DNA of 64,000 nucleotides from Brevibacillus reuszeri (GCF_002897295.1 NZ_BEXF01000001.1:596748-660747), one strand, 5' to 3'; positions 8,449 through 18,171 are shown, counted from the stretch's first letter. Numbers and translations are program-made. Notes: a model not told the origin generated them from the sequence alone.

Positions 8449-9252
8449 ATGTCCATCTCGGCTGAAGAAAGAAAAAAAGCCATCATCGAGGAACTGAATC
8501 TGTATGGAAAGGTAAAGGTGCTCTCTCTCGCTGAGCGGCTGGAAGTATCGAGTGAAACGATTCGCCGCGATCTGGATGCATTAGAGCAGGTAGGCAGATT
8601 AAAGCGAGTTTACGGTGGAGCAGTAAAGGAGAATTACGCAGAAGGAGAGCCGCCCTATCATCAAAGACAGGACATCAATCTTGCAGCCAAGCGGGCGATT
8701 GGACAGCATGCTGCTGAGCTGTTAGCTGATGGGGAGACCGTCGTGATTGACACAGGGACGACCATGCTGGAATTTGCCCGCATGATTCAGGGGCGCAAGC
8801 GTCTTACTGTGCTGACGAATTCACTGCCCGTAGCCTCACTGCTTTCGGAAGCACTCAATCAGCATGTATTCACAGGCAAAGTCATCCTGCTCGGGGGAGA
8901 AGTGAACACCGAGCAGCAATCGATCAGTGGCCCGTTGTGCGAGAAAATGCTGGAAACCTTCCATGTTGACAAGGCATTTATTTCAGTAGGTGGGATCTCC
9001 CTATCATCCGGGATCAGTGATTATGACATTAATGAGTCCATGATCTCCAAAACGATGGCACGGGTATCCAAAGCTGTTTTTGTCTTGGCGGACCAGAGCA
9101 AAATCGGCGTGCAGGCTTTTTGCAAAATCATTTCGCTGGATGCAGTCGATGTCATTATTTCCGACCATGAAAAGCCAGCGTCCTGGGAAAGCGAATTGGA
9201 GAGAAAAGGAGTAACCTGGATGACGGTTGACACAAGGGAGGGGAAAGCGTGA
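8449..9252 (+). CDS. DeoR family transcriptional regulator
   Basis: This 267-residue regulator has the DeoR winged helix-turn-helix (residues ~6-60: GKVKVLSLAERLEVSSETIR, followed by RDLDALEQ) and a C-terminal sugar-phosphate-isomerase-like sensor (DTGTTMLEFA, LTNSLPVA, FISVGGIS). DeoR repressors usually sense a phosphorylated metabolite. It is the penultimate gene of the importer operon and a paralog of the DeoR gene at 18.2 kb. It may bind the TAGTTGT motif at 3626. The 3' end overlaps the PHP gene (GTGA). Confidence 0.9.
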   Translation: MSISAEERKKAIIEELNLYGKVKVLSLAERLEVSSETIRRDLDALEQVGRLKRVYGGAVKENYAEGEPPYHQRQDINLAAKRAIGQHAAELLADGETVVIDTGTTMLEFARMIQGRKRLTVLTNSLPVASLLSEALNQHVFTGKVILLGGEVNTEQQSISGPLCEKMLETFHVDKAFISVGGISLSSGISDYDINESMISKTMARVSKAVFVLADQSKIGVQAFCKIISLDAVDVIISDHEKPASWESELERKGVTWMTVDTREGKA

Positions 9253-10256
9253 AAGTAGATTATCACGTACATCTGGAGGAAGGCCCGTATTCCTTGCGCT
9301 GGTGGAATCGCACGGCAGATGCACTGCTTCGTTTTCGCCAGCCTGCACGGGACAGACACACACGAGAGTGGATGGAAGAGCTCGCATCCTGGATGCATGA
9401 GCGGATCAACCGAGGAGCATACTCACGTGAATGGCTCGATCTGTATCGTGCTCGCGCCAAAGAGCTGGGGCTCTCCCATGTGGGAATTGTGGATCATCTC
9501 TACCGCTTTAAGGAATTCAAGCCTTACTTCGAACAGCATATGCATCTAGAGGACGATGAGCTGGGACGCATGCAGCGCATCTGGCTGGATCAGGTTTGCA
9601 CCGACTCGATTGAAGAGTTTGTCGACTTTATTTTGAAGCAGCAGCCGATCTGGGAAGCAGATGGAGTTGCACTAAAACTGGGGATGGAGGCTGATTATTT
9701 TTCGGGTGGCAAGGAAGTGCTTGCCCCCATGATTGATCGCTACCCGTGGGACCATGTGATTGGTTCCGTCCATTTTGTAAACGGCTGGGGTTTTGACAAT
9801 CCCGAAACAAAAGAGCGGTTTGAGGGCATTGATTTGCTTGCCCTATACGAACAGAAATTTCAAGTGGTGGAGGAAGCAATTGCATCTGGATTGTTTAACT
9901 TCGTGGCACACTTGGACAATTTGAAGGTGTTTGGCTACCGTCCTTCTGAACAAGAGCTTTTTCCGCATTACCAGCGTATCGCCCAGCTGTTAAAACAGCA
10001 TGGGATAGCAACAGAAATTAATACGGGACTGTATTATCGTTATCCCGTCAAGGAAATGTGCCCGAGCTACAGCTTCCTGCAAATTTTGCGCGAGTATGAC
10101 GTGCCAATCACCACTTCCTCTGACTCACATTTTCCCGACGATTTAGGCAGCTACTTGGACGAGGCACGAGAAACCCTGCTTCAAGCAGGCTACCATGAAA
10201 TCGCAACATTTGAAAAACGAAAGCGAATATCCGTCGAGCTGTTGGACAGAAAATAA
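9249..10256 (+). CDS. PHP-domain phosphatase (HisJ-like)
   Basis: This 335-residue metal-dependent phosphoesterase carries the PHP motifs: HVH at residues 6-8, GMEADYF, VIGSVHFVNGWGFDNPE, FVAHLDNLK and SSDSH near the C-terminus. It resembles HisJ histidinol-phosphatase, but no histidine gene is nearby. Its place at the end of an ABC-phosphoesterase operon suggests it removes phosphate from the imported compound or its first breakdown product. The start is GTG 9249, overlapping the DeoR stop. A strong terminator follows. Confidence 0.82.
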   Translation: MKVDYHVHLEEGPYSLRWWNRTADALLRFRQPARDRHTREWMEELASWMHERINRGAYSREWLDLYRARAKELGLSHVGIVDHLYRFKEFKPYFEQHMHLEDDELGRMQRIWLDQVCTDSIEEFVDFILKQQPIWEADGVALKLGMEADYFSGGKEVLAPMIDRYPWDHVIGSVHFVNGWGFDNPETKERFEGIDLLALYEQKFQVVEEAIASGLFNFVAHLDNLKVFGYRPSEQELFPHYQRIAQLLKQHGIATEINTGLYYRYPVKEMCPSYSFLQILREYDVPITTSSDSHFPDDLGSYLDEARETLLQAGYHEIATFEKRKRISVELLDRK

Positions 10257-10257
10257 A

Positions 10258-10300
10258 AAAACTGCCTGAGTCTGATTGATGAAGACTCGGCAGTTTTTTG
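10258..10300. terminator. Bidirectional Rho-independent terminator
   Basis: AACTGCC-t-GAGTCT pairs with AGACTC-GGCAGTT, with an A tract on the left and a T tract on the right. It serves the rightward importer operon and the leftward sigY operon. Confidence 0.9.
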
Positions 10301-10302
10301 GT

Positions 10303-11058
10303 TTACGAAAGGATCGCGTGAAGCATCAGGTCTCCTGTCATATGAGCGATCATTGCGTATTCAAGCCCTTTTTTCCAATAAAGCCAACCAAACAGAATAC
10401 CAGCAAGTGAATTCAAAAGAATTGCGCGAATGACAAGCAGCGACGTCAGCTCGCCAAAAGCCTGGATCGTTGCAGGGAGATGGCCCAAGCCGAAGAGCAC
10501 GCTCGTGAGTATAATCGCTACGATGAACATCCAGCTGCTCGTTTTTTTGCCAAACAGGCGATAAAATAACCAAACGAACAAGGTCATAAGCCCCAAACGC
10601 AGCAGCAATTCTTCCACAATGCCCCCATAAAAAATGGTCGTAAGTCCGAGCCAGCGAGAAGACACAGGAGCCTGAGCCTGAAGCTGTGCAAGCTGAGGGA
10701 TGCTTGGTACAAAGAAAAGCCGATCGAGAGAAGAGATAGCCAAGGAGACGATGATGCCTCCCAAAATGGCAAGGATCACAGTACGCTTTGCAAAGCCTTC
10801 GTGCTTTTGGCGGTATGCCCAGCCTTTCCAGAGATTTAGCTGCAAACCGACTGAGGAGGATAGGCGAATCCCAAGATAGCTCAAAAGCAAGGTGATGAGC
10901 GCTGTTTGAATGGCTGAGCTAAGAAAAAGAACGGCTGGATGGACGGGAGCCGCTTCAGGAAGCGGTATGATTTGCAGCTGATATGGAATCATGATCAAGC
11001 TAGCCAGAAAGGAAATCACGGCGAAAATGAATGCCAGGCGAAAAGGTCTTTCTTTCAT
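10303..11058 (-). CDS. CPBP family intramembrane metalloprotease
   Basis: This 251-residue membrane protein has about seven helices and the CPBP (Abi/CAAX protease) motifs: EELLLR after GGIV (motif 1), FGLGHLP (motif 2) and the late NSLAGILFGWLYWKKG and HMTGD. These Glu and His residues would coordinate the catalytic metal. The start overlaps the end of the YxlD-like gene and GGGGGAG precedes it. As last gene of a sigY operon it could process a membrane regulator, which is inference. Bacillus subtilis has other genes at this position. Confidence 0.85.
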   Translation of the reverse strand: MKERPFRLAFIFAVISFLASLIMIPYQLQIIPLPEAAPVHPAVLFLSSAIQTALITLLLSYLGIRLSSSVGLQLNLWKGWAYRQKHEGFAKRTVILAILGGIIVSLAISSLDRLFFVPSIPQLAQLQAQAPVSSRWLGLTTIFYGGIVEELLLRLGLMTLFVWLFYRLFGKKTSSWMFIVAIILTSVLFGLGHLPATIQAFGELTSLLVIRAILLNSLAGILFGWLYWKKGLEYAMIAHMTGDLMLHAILS

Positions 11059-11059
11059 C

Positions 11060-11266
11060 TCATACTCCCCCCTTTTTCCATACTTTTCGTACGACTAGCA
11101 AATATACGAGCAGTGGAGTCGGGATACTCGTTAATCCCCATAACCCCCAAAGCCACGGAAAACGGCTTCTTTTTTTCGCATCCAAAAACAGCCAGGTACC
11201 TTGAATGGCAGCAAGACTCAATAAAGTGAAAAGCAGCCACAGTGGAACATCATGGGGTTGTGTCAT
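11060..11266 (-). CDS. yxlD: YxlD-like small membrane protein
   Basis: This 68-residue protein has two hydrophobic segments (LWLLFTLLSLAAIQGTWLFL and PTPLLVYLLVV) separated by a basic loop. Size, topology and position directly after a YxlC-like gene match YxlD, which with YxlC negatively controls SigY in B. subtilis. AAGGTGGG lies just before ATG 11266. The gene overlaps both neighbours, so it is translationally coupled. Confidence 0.7.
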   Translation of the reverse strand: MTQPHDVPLWLLFTLLSLAAIQGTWLFLDAKKRSRFPWLWGLWGLTSIPTPLLVYLLVVRKVWKKGGV

Positions 11267-11576
11267 GGTTACCTACCCACCTTTTAGCAAGGATGAAAAC
11301 AAATGCGAGAAAGGACAGTCCTTGAACAAGGAAGTAAATAATCAGCGCTTGAGATTGGATGAAGTAAAACATGGAGAGCACGACAAGAGCAACAGACCAA
11401 AAAGCGAGCAGCTCATAGCGAATGCGTTTTTTTGTGCGTTTGGTTGTTTCCGAAACGATGCTCTGGAAAAAAGCAGGGTCGGGAGTGGCGGATGGAAAGA
11501 GCTCATCCAGCTCATCTAGACCCTCTCGCATCTTCTGATACAACTGGTCGTTGTCTTCATCCAGATGTTTGTTCAT
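11250..11576 (-). CDS. yxlC: YxlC-like anti-sigma-Y membrane protein
   Basis: This 108-residue protein has an acidic cytoplasmic N-terminal part (residues 1-50) and two transmembrane helices (~52-72 and ~76-96). It overlaps the 3' end of sigY, as does yxlC in B. subtilis. There YxlC is the main negative regulator of SigY activity. The assignment rests on size, topology and context more than on diagnostic residues. Confidence 0.72.
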   Translation of the reverse strand: MNKHLDEDNDQLYQKMREGLDELDELFPSATPDPAFFQSIVSETTKRTKKRIRYELLAFWSVALVVLSMFYFIQSQALIIYFLVQGLSFLAFVFILAKRWVGNHDTTP

Positions 11577-12093
11577 CGTCCAACCATTCCTTTCTCAATT
11601 GATTGCTGGCATGATGCACGCGGGACTTGACCGTTCCTTCGCGAATATGCAGAATGTCCGCGATCTCCGTATAGGTGTAACCGTAATAATGCTTCAAAAT
11701 AAGCGGAATGCGATACTCCTCCGATAATGTCAGGAGAACCTCAAGGAACTCAGGCCAGTCTCGATTCATATTGCCCGCGGCCCATTTCATTTTGGATAGG
11801 GCTTTTTGTTTTTCAGTCCATCTTTTTTCCGTGTCTTTCTTACGTAGAAAATCGATATAAAGGCGGGAACCGATTGTAATGAGCCAGCTGGAAAAAGCAG
11901 ATCGGCCATCATAAGAAGTGATTTTCTCGATCGCTTTGATCAAGGCCTCTTGTGTCAAATCCTCGGCCAAGTACGGATTTACCGTGATTTTAAGCAGATA
12001 GCTTTTTAAAAAGGCGTAATGCTTTTGCAATAGCTCAGACAATGCCTGCTGGTTTCCTTTTTGGGCTTGTTTGATCAGGTCGCGTTCATCCAT
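11557..12093 (-). CDS. sigY: ECF sigma factor SigY
   Basis: This 178-residue ECF sigma factor has region 2 (YLAEDLTQEALIKAIEKI, then SWLITIGSRLYIDFLR) and region 4 (GYTYTEIADILHIREGTVKS, then RVHHA). I choose ATG 12093, not ATG 12123, for two reasons. It gives exactly the length I recall for B. subtilis SigY. It also leaves GAGGAG (about 12106-12111) in the leader of a transcript that should start near 12121. Neighbouring YxlC- and YxlD-like genes support the name. Confidence 0.85.
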   Translation of the reverse strand: MDERDLIKQAQKGNQQALSELLQKHYAFLKSYLLKITVNPYLAEDLTQEALIKAIEKITSYDGRSAFSSWLITIGSRLYIDFLRKKDTEKRWTEKQKALSKMKWAAGNMNRDWPEFLEVLLTLSEEYRIPLILKHYYGYTYTEIADILHIREGTVKSRVHHASNQLRKEWLDDEQTSG

Positions 12094-12127
12094 AGACGAT
12101 GGAGCTCCTCTCGACGCATTCAACCTT

Positions 12128-12155
12128 ATTACGATTAGCTTACCTCAATCGTTCA
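12128..12155 (-). promoter_or_regulatory. Candidate SigY-dependent autoregulatory promoter
   Basis: On the minus strand TGAACG (12155-12150), a 16-nt spacer and CGTAAT (12133-12128) precede sigY. This resembles the TGAACG / CGTC elements known for SigY promoters. Transcription would start near 12121, making ATG 12123 unusable and supporting ATG 12093 as the sigY start. Confidence 0.6.
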
Positions 12156-12188
12156 CTTAGGCTTGTAATATTTTTTACGAAAAAAGAT

Positions 12189-12240
12189 TTGAAATGTTTA
12201 GACAATTGAATATATAATAAAAACAAAAAACAACTAAAAA
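12189..12240 (+). promoter_or_regulatory. AEP operon promoter with downstream CAACTAA operator motif
   Basis: TTGAAA (12189-12194), an 18-nt spacer and TATAAT (12213-12218) form the promoter. CAACTAA (12231-12237), the complement of TTAGTTG, lies just past the expected start site, where a bound repressor would block transcription. The same motif occurs at 3626 and at 19.01-19.06 kb. Confidence 0.55.
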
Positions 12241-12340
12241 ACGGGAAAACAAACTAATTGATGTGGAATTGGTGTTGTCTTAACCGGAAGGCAGCTTGGA
12301 AGGGGAGAATGGATTAGAAACAAAAGGGGGAGGGTTCTGG

Positions 12341-13396
12341 ATGAAAAAATGGGTTAGCACGATCGTAGTGGGTGTACTGTCAGTAGGGCTTTTAGCAGGA
12401 TGTGGACAATCATCTGGCTCCACAGGCGGTAAGGCAGGCTCGTCCGAACTGACAGTATACACAGCTTTGGAGGATGATCAGCTCAAGGCGTATGTGGGAG
12501 CTTTTAACCAAGCGCATCCCGAGATCAAGCTGAACATCGTCAGGGATTCAACAGGTGTTATCGTAGCCAAGCTTATTGCTGAAAAAGACAATCCACAAGC
12601 AGATGTAGTGTGGGGAACAGCGGCAACTGAGCTATTGGGAGCAGAGTTCCAAGGTGTGCTGGAAGGCTATACGCCCAAAGGAATTGAACGAATCTCGCCT
12701 GAATTCAAGGACTCCAAGGACCCGGCACATTGGGTGGGCATTGATGCTTTTGAGACCGCATTTGTCGTGAATACGAAGGAGTTGGAAAAACGCAATCTTC
12801 CTATCCCGCAATCTTACGCTGATTTGATCAAGCCTGAGTATAAAGGGCTGATCGTCATGCCGAATCCTTCTTCATCTGGAACAGGCTTCTTCACAGTCGC
12901 AGCATGGAAAGAGCTGTACGGTGATCAGGAAGCGTGGAATTACATGGATAAGCTTCATGAAAATATTGCGCTTTATACGCACTCCGGTTCCAAGCCGGCA
13001 AAAATGGCAGCGGCTGGCGAATATCCAATCGGCATCTCATTCGGCTACCGGGGCATTACGGAAAAGAAAAAGGGTGCTCCACTTGAAGTCATCTTCCCTC
13101 CCGAAGGCGCAGGCTGGGATGTAGAAGCAAATGCCCTCGTGAAAAAAGCGCAGATCAAGCCGGAAGCAAAAGTATTCCTTGATTTGGCCATCTCGGACGA
13201 GGCGATGAAGGAATACAACAAAAACTTTGCCATTATTACCGTAGACAGCAAGAGTGCCACACTCCCTGAAGGTTATACGAAGGACCCCAGATCGCAGCTC
13301 ATCCACAATGACTTGACCCAAACAGCAAAAGATCGCCCGGGAATCTTGGCTGAGTGGGACAAACGCTACAGTACGAAAAGTGAGCCGAAGAGCTAG
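12341..13396 (+). CDS. 2-aminoethylphosphonate ABC transporter substrate-binding lipoprotein
   Basis: This 351-residue lipoprotein has lipobox LLAGC (Cys21) and a class 6 binding domain ([57 protein letters not shown]). These features match PhnS-like AEP-binding proteins. GGGGGAGGG (12326-12333) sets the start at ATG 12341. It leads an operon with ATPase, fused permease, PhnX, PhnW and a DeoR regulator, which makes AEP the probable cargo. Confidence 0.88.
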   Translation: MKKWVSTIVVGVLSVGLLAGCGQSSGSTGGKAGSSELTVYTALEDDQLKAYVGAFNQAHPEIKLNIVRDSTGVIVAKLIAEKDNPQADVVWGTAATELLGAEFQGVLEGYTPKGIERISPEFKDSKDPAHWVGIDAFETAFVVNTKELEKRNLPIPQSYADLIKPEYKGLIVMPNPSSSGTGFFTVAAWKELYGDQEAWNYMDKLHENIALYTHSGSKPAKMAAAGEYPIGISFGYRGITEKKKGAPLEVIFPPEGAGWDVEANALVKKAQIKPEAKVFLDLAISDEAMKEYNKNFAIITVDSKSATLPEGYTKDPRSQLIHNDLTQTAKDRPGILAEWDKRYSTKSEPKS

Positions 13397-13450
13397 ATGC
13401 GGGTGACGATCCAAAGCAAACTACACGAAAAAGGGAGAAGGGAGGAGCGT

Positions 13451-14509
13451 ATGACAAAGCCATATCTGAGCATCCAAGGTGTGCGAAAAACATTTGGCAA
13501 GTTTGTTGCCCTCACATCAATCGATATCGATATCCAAAAGAATGAATTCATTTGCCTCTTAGGACCAAGCGGATGCGGAAAAACGACATTGCTTCGAATC
13601 CTAGCGGGATTGGAACAGCCATCGAGCGGAAAAATTTTAGTGAATGATCGGGACATTACGGTTCTTCCGCCAGCCAAACGTAATTTTGGGATGATGTTTC
13701 AGTCGTACGCCCTTTTCCCTAATTTGACGGCAGCGCAAAATATCGCATATGGCCTGCAATCCAAAAAGATGTCCAAAAAAGAAATTGAGGAGAAAGTGCG
13801 GGAGGTACTGGTGCTGATTGACCTGGAGCACATCCGCGATAAATACCCATCTCAGCTGTCAGGAGGGCAGCAGCAGCGTGTTGCCTTGGCGCGTGCCATC
13901 GCTCTGTCGCCAGACTTCCTGCTTTTGGATGAGCCTTTATCTGCTCTGGATGCCAAAGTGCGACTCAAGCTGCGCCGGGAGCTGCGAATTTTGCACGAGA
14001 AAATCGGGATTACGACCATTATGGTAACCCACGATCAGGAAGAAGCGCTGACGATGGCAGACCGCATCGTTGTCATGAACAATGCGGAGGTGGTGCAGGT
14101 AGGCACTCCGCAGGAGATTTATGAAAAGCCGAACAGTCCGTTTGTTGCCGACTTTATCGGAGCGATCAACTTTTTGGAAGAATCTGTGTTTACGGGAAAC
14201 AAAGTAGGTCAGGATCGGTTGTATGCCATTCGCCCGGAAAATATTCATCTGATGGACCCGGCGGCAGAATACAGCATGAAGGCAGTCGTACAGGACATGG
14301 AGTTTCGCGGATCGTTTTATCGCGTGAGCTTGCAGCTCCTCAATCAGAATAAAGGACTTTTGCCCCAATTCGTTACCATTGATCTGTCTGTACAGCAAAC
14401 ACATCGGTTGGGTCTTGCACGTGAGAAGCAGGTTGCTTTTGAAATGCCACTCGAAAACCTGATCTCGTTTGACCAGGCTGCCGTGACGAAGAAGACGGGG
14501 AGTGGTTAA
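13451..14509 (+). CDS. AEP ABC transporter ATP-binding protein (PhnT-like)
   Basis: This 352-residue ATPase has Walker A GPSGCGKTT, signature LSGGQQQR, Walker B FLLLDEPLSALD, switch region MVTHDQEEAL, and a C-terminal regulatory TOBE-like part from ~240. The start ATG 13451 follows GGGAGGAG. The open frame continues upstream to 13397 without a ribosome site. It would energise the fused permease encoded next. Confidence 0.9.
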   Translation: MTKPYLSIQGVRKTFGKFVALTSIDIDIQKNEFICLLGPSGCGKTTLLRILAGLEQPSSGKILVNDRDITVLPPAKRNFGMMFQSYALFPNLTAAQNIAYGLQSKKMSKKEIEEKVREVLVLIDLEHIRDKYPSQLSGGQQQRVALARAIALSPDFLLLDEPLSALDAKVRLKLRRELRILHEKIGITTIMVTHDQEEALTMADRIVVMNNAEVVQVGTPQEIYEKPNSPFVADFIGAINFLEESVFTGNKVGQDRLYAIRPENIHLMDPAAEYSMKAVVQDMEFRGSFYRVSLQLLNQNKGLLPQFVTIDLSVQQTHRLGLAREKQVAFEMPLENLISFDQAAVTKKTGSG

Positions 14510-14510
14510 G

Positions 14511-16211
14511 ATGAGCACTCGAACCGTTCGACAAAAGATGGGCAAGGACGAGTGGCTGCAAAAGATCTTGATTGCAAGTATTGTGATTGTCCTGTTTGTA
14601 AGTGTTCTTTTGCCGCTGGGGGATTTATTCAGCAAAGCTTTTATCAATGAGATGGGCGAGTATATCGGCCTAGCCAATTTCGTCAAATATTTCGCTACTC
14701 CTGCTCTGGTCCAATCGTTCTCCAACACGATGTACGTATCAGGAGTGACGACGATTCTTTCCGTGACACTGGCCTTTCTATACGCTTTTGCTCTGACGCG
14801 GACGGATATGCGAGGGAAAGTATTTTTCCGCTATGTAGCCCTGTTGCCGCTGTTTGCACCTACGATGATGCACGGGATTGCACTGACGTACTTGTTTGGT
14901 AATCAAGGAATTATCACGACCGGATTTTTTGGACTTTTCCCCAGTTTTGACATGGAGCTTTACGGTCCACTGGGGATTATCCTCTCCGAGATGTTTTATA
15001 CGTTTCCACAGGCGTATCTCATCATGGCAGTATCCCTCGCGTTTGCTGACTACAATCTGTACGAAGCAGCAGAAACCATGGGGGCAGGCAAGCTTCGAAA
15101 GTTTTTGACAGTGACGCTGCCTAATGTGAAATACGGTCTGATCAGCGCGATTTTTGTCTGCTTTACGTTGAGCTTTACCGACTTCGGAGCACCAAAGGTA
15201 GTAGGTGGACAATTCAACGTACTTGCGACCGATATTTACAAGCAGGTGATCGGGCAGCAAAACACGACGATGGGAGCGACTGTCGGGATCATCCTGATTA
15301 TTCCGGCGATCCTCGCCTTCATTGTGGATCGAATTGTAGAGAGGAAGCAAAACTCCTCGGTGAATGCCAAATCGACGCCGTACAAAATTACACCACAGCG
15401 CGGACGGGATGTTTCCTTCTTTATCTACTGCTCGCTCATTACCGTCTCGATCTTTTTGATGCTGGGGACAGTGATCTTCGCGTCTCTGGTCAAGGTTTGG
15501 CCGTATGATTTGACGATATCATTCACGCATTACGACTTTTCCAAGGTAGCCGGCGAAGGGATGCAGCCATTCTGGAACAGCTTGCTCGTCGCCTTTTACA
15601 GTGCGGTGGTTGGAACGATTGTGACGTTCATCAATGCGTATTTGCTTGAGAAAACAAGGTTTATGAAAGGGCTGCGGCAAATCGGCTATTTTCTCTCCAT
15701 CCTGCCGCTCGCTCTGCCGGGATTGGTAATCGGTCTTGCCTACATCTTTTTCTTCAATCATCCTGACAACCCGTTGAACTGGATGTACGGGACGATTCTC
15801 ATCCTGATTCTGGCTAACCTGATCCATTTTTACGCCGTTCCGTTTATTACCGCTACTACTGCGCTGAAAAAACTGGACAAGGAATTCGAGCTTGCTTCGG
15901 AGTCGATGGGTGTTCCGTTCTACATCACCTTTTGGAAGGTGACGGTACCGATGTCACTGCCGGCGATCTTGGAAATTGCCGTCTATTACTTCATTAACTC
16001 CATGGTAACCATCTCTGCTGTCGTCTTCCTCTATTCAGCCGACTTCAAGCTAGCATCCGTATCAATCGTCAATATGGATGATGCAGGAGATGTCGCACCA
16101 GCTGCAGCGATGTCCGTCCTGATCGTTTTGACCAACGTGCTGGTACGGATCTTCTATGAAGTCGGAACGAATAAGCTGAGGACAAAAACACAGAGATGGC
16201 AAAAACGATGA
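14511..16211 (+). CDS. AEP ABC transporter permease, two permease domains fused
   Basis: This 566-residue membrane protein holds two consecutive permease domains with about twelve helices. Each has an EAA-type loop: EAAETMGAGKLRKFLTVTLP near residue 190 and ASESMGVPFYITFWKVTVP near 470. It replaces the separate PhnU and PhnV subunits of enterobacterial AEP importers, as FbpB-type proteins do for iron. GGGGAG lies just before ATG 14511, 1 nt after the ATPase stop. Confidence 0.9.
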   Translation: MSTRTVRQKMGKDEWLQKILIASIVIVLFVSVLLPLGDLFSKAFINEMGEYIGLANFVKYFATPALVQSFSNTMYVSGVTTILSVTLAFLYAFALTRTDMRGKVFFRYVALLPLFAPTMMHGIALTYLFGNQGIITTGFFGLFPSFDMELYGPLGIILSEMFYTFPQAYLIMAVSLAFADYNLYEAAETMGAGKLRKFLTVTLPNVKYGLISAIFVCFTLSFTDFGAPKVVGGQFNVLATDIYKQVIGQQNTTMGATVGIILIIPAILAFIVDRIVERKQNSSVNAKSTPYKITPQRGRDVSFFIYCSLITVSIFLMLGTVIFASLVKVWPYDLTISFTHYDFSKVAGEGMQPFWNSLLVAFYSAVVGTIVTFINAYLLEKTRFMKGLRQIGYFLSILPLALPGLVIGLAYIFFFNHPDNPLNWMYGTILILILANLIHFYAVPFITATTALKKLDKEFELASESMGVPFYITFWKVTVPMSLPAILEIAVYYFINSMVTISAVVFLYSADFKLASVSIVNMDDAGDVAPAAAMSVLIVLTNVLVRIFYEVGTNKLRTKTQRWQKR

Positions 16212-16240
16212 TAAGCATGAAGAAAAAGGTGGGAGAGAGC

Positions 16241-17035
16241 ATGATTCAAGCAGTGATTTTTGACTGGGCCGGCACAACCGTTGACTATGGATGCTTTGCG
16301 CCACTGGATGTGTTTTTGGAGGTATTCAAAAAGCGGGGGATCGAGGTTACCCACGCAGAAGCACGTGAGCCGATGGGGATGCTCAAGTGGGATCACATCG
16401 ACACGATGCTGAAAATGGAGCGCATCCAAGAGCTGTGGAGAGCTAAATACGGCAGGCTCCCGGAGAAAAAGGACGTCGATATGCTGTACGCCGACTTCGA
16501 GCCGATGCTGTTCTCCATTTTGAAAAACTACGTGACACCGATTCCTGGTGTGCTGGAGCTGGTGGCGCGGCTGCGAGCTGCCGGAATCAAGATTGGCTCG
16601 ACAACGGGGTACACGGCGGAGATGATGGCCGTCGTGGCTCCCGCTGCCAAGAAGCTCGGCTATTGGCCTGATTCGCTGGTAACTCCGAGCGAAATGCCCG
16701 CAGGCCGTCCCCTGCCGTGGATGTGCTACCAAAATGCGATCAATCTGGATGTTCATCCGATGAAGCACATCATTAAAGTAGGGGATACGACAAGCGATGT
16801 AAAAGAAGGGGTAGCAGCAGGCACATGGGCAGTCGGCGTAATCAAAGGTGGCAGTGAGCTGGGTATGACCGAGAAAGAGGTGCTGGAGTGTGATCCTGAC
16901 GAGCTGGCAGATCGAATGGAGGTCGTAACAAAACGATTCAAAGCGGCAGGAGCCGATTATGTGATCGATACGATTGGTGAGCTGGATTCACTGATTCCCA
17001 AAATCAACCTGCGCCTCGCGCAAAAGGAGAGATAA
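16241..17035 (+). CDS. phnX: Phosphonoacetaldehyde hydrolase (phosphonatase)
   Basis: This 264-residue HAD-superfamily enzyme hydrolyses phosphonoacetaldehyde to acetaldehyde and phosphate. The nucleophile motif DWAGTTVD starts at Asp8. Lys49 in GMLKWDH is the Schiff-base lysine, and the spacing Asp8/Lys49 equals Asp12/Lys53 of the Bacillus cereus enzyme. [17 protein letters not shown] and KVGDTTSD are the other family motifs. The start is ATG 16241 after GGTGGGAG. The frame continues back into the permease gene. I see no obvious BMC-targeting helix. Its product acetaldehyde links this operon to the microcompartment genes downstream. Confidence 0.95.
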   Translation: MIQAVIFDWAGTTVDYGCFAPLDVFLEVFKKRGIEVTHAEAREPMGMLKWDHIDTMLKMERIQELWRAKYGRLPEKKDVDMLYADFEPMLFSILKNYVTPIPGVLELVARLRAAGIKIGSTTGYTAEMMAVVAPAAKKLGYWPDSLVTPSEMPAGRPLPWMCYQNAINLDVHPMKHIIKVGDTTSDVKEGVAAGTWAVGVIKGGSELGMTEKEVLECDPDELADRMEVVTKRFKAAGADYVIDTIGELDSLIPKINLRLAQKER

Positions 17036-17037
17036 CC

Positions 17038-18150
17038 ATGAACCTCACACAATTGCCTGATAATCCGTACTTGCTCTTGACTCCTGGCCCACTGTCGACA
17101 TCAAAAGGAGTAAAGGCCGCCATGCTGCGCGACTGGTGCACATGGGATAACGAATATAACGATTTGGTTCAAAGTCTTCGCGCAAAGCTGGTCAGTCTGG
17201 GTGGGCGCAACCATGATGATTATACGACCGTACTCATGCAAGGAAGCGGTACATTCTCTGTAGAGTCTGTCATCGGCTCGGTCGTACCAGAAGACGGCAA
17301 GCTGGTTGTATTGACGAACGGTGCCTATGGAAATCGTATCGCCCAAATCGCTAAGGTGCTCAAGGTCAATACGGTAGTGGTTGACTTCGGGGAAGTCGGA
17401 CAGGCGGAATCAGAAAAGCTGCGCGAGGTGCTGGAGGGCGACCCGGAGATTACGCATGTTGCTGTCGTTCACTGCGAGACGACCACAGGGATGCTCAATC
17501 CTATCGAAAAGATCGGAAAAGTAGTCAAATCGTTTGGCAAGGTATACATCGTGGATGCGATGAGCAGCTTCGGGGGCGTCGCGATTGATGTGGCCGATTT
17601 GCAGATTGACTATTTGGTCAGCAGCGCGAATAAATGCATCCAGGGCGTTCCGGGCTTTGGCTTCATTCTCGCTAAAACTGAGGAGCTAAAAAAATGCAAA
17701 GGGCAAGCACGCTCGCTCTCGCTCGACTTGTACGACCAATGGGAAACGATGGAGAAGCATAACGGAAAGTGGCGCTTCACCTCTCCAACCCATGTAGTGC
17801 GTGCATTTTACCAAGCCATGCTGGAGCTTGAAGAAGAAGGCGGCATCGAAAAACGGCAGGTTCGCTACCGCGAGAATCAGCGCATATTGGTAGAGGGCAT
17901 GGAAGCGATCGGTTTTCGCGCACTGCTGCCGAAGGAATGGCAGTCCCCGATCATTACGTCCTTTTACTTTCCAGAAAGCCCACAGTTTACGTTTGCAGCG
18001 TTTTACGAGCGGCTGAAAAAAGAAGGCTTCGTGCTGTATCCGGGGAAAATTTCACACGCAGACACATTTCGAATCGGCAATATCGGGGAGGTCTACCCGC
18101 ATGATATGAAAAATCTGGTGCAGGCCATTGAGAAAAATATTTTCTGGTAA
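17038..18150 (+). CDS. phnW: 2-aminoethylphosphonate:pyruvate aminotransferase
   Basis: This 370-residue PLP enzyme transfers the amino group of AEP to pyruvate, giving phosphonoacetaldehyde and L-alanine. It shows the class V motifs TPGPLSTS near the N-terminus, [11 protein letters not shown] near 145, Asp173 in [11 protein letters not shown] and the PLP lysine Lys199 in SSANKCIQG. It starts 3 nt after phnX with AAAAGGAG before it. PhnW and PhnX together make the standard AEP degradation route. Confidence 0.95.
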   Translation: MNLTQLPDNPYLLLTPGPLSTSKGVKAAMLRDWCTWDNEYNDLVQSLRAKLVSLGGRNHDDYTTVLMQGSGTFSVESVIGSVVPEDGKLVVLTNGAYGNRIAQIAKVLKVNTVVVDFGEVGQAESEKLREVLEGDPEITHVAVVHCETTTGMLNPIEKIGKVVKSFGKVYIVDAMSSFGGVAIDVADLQIDYLVSSANKCIQGVPGFGFILAKTEELKKCKGQARSLSLDLYDQWETMEKHNGKWRFTSPTHVVRAFYQAMLELEEEGGIEKRQVRYRENQRILVEGMEAIGFRALLPKEWQSPIITSFYFPESPQFTFAAFYERLKKEGFVLYPGKISHADTFRIGNIGEVYPHDMKNLVQAIEKNIFW

Positions 18151-18171
18151 AGCGGCAGGAGGACTTCAGTT

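Noticed and set aside
13937..14728. A 263-codon open frame on the minus strand
   Set aside because: It is opposite the AEP ATPase and permease genes and its protein is low-complexity basic sequence without domains.
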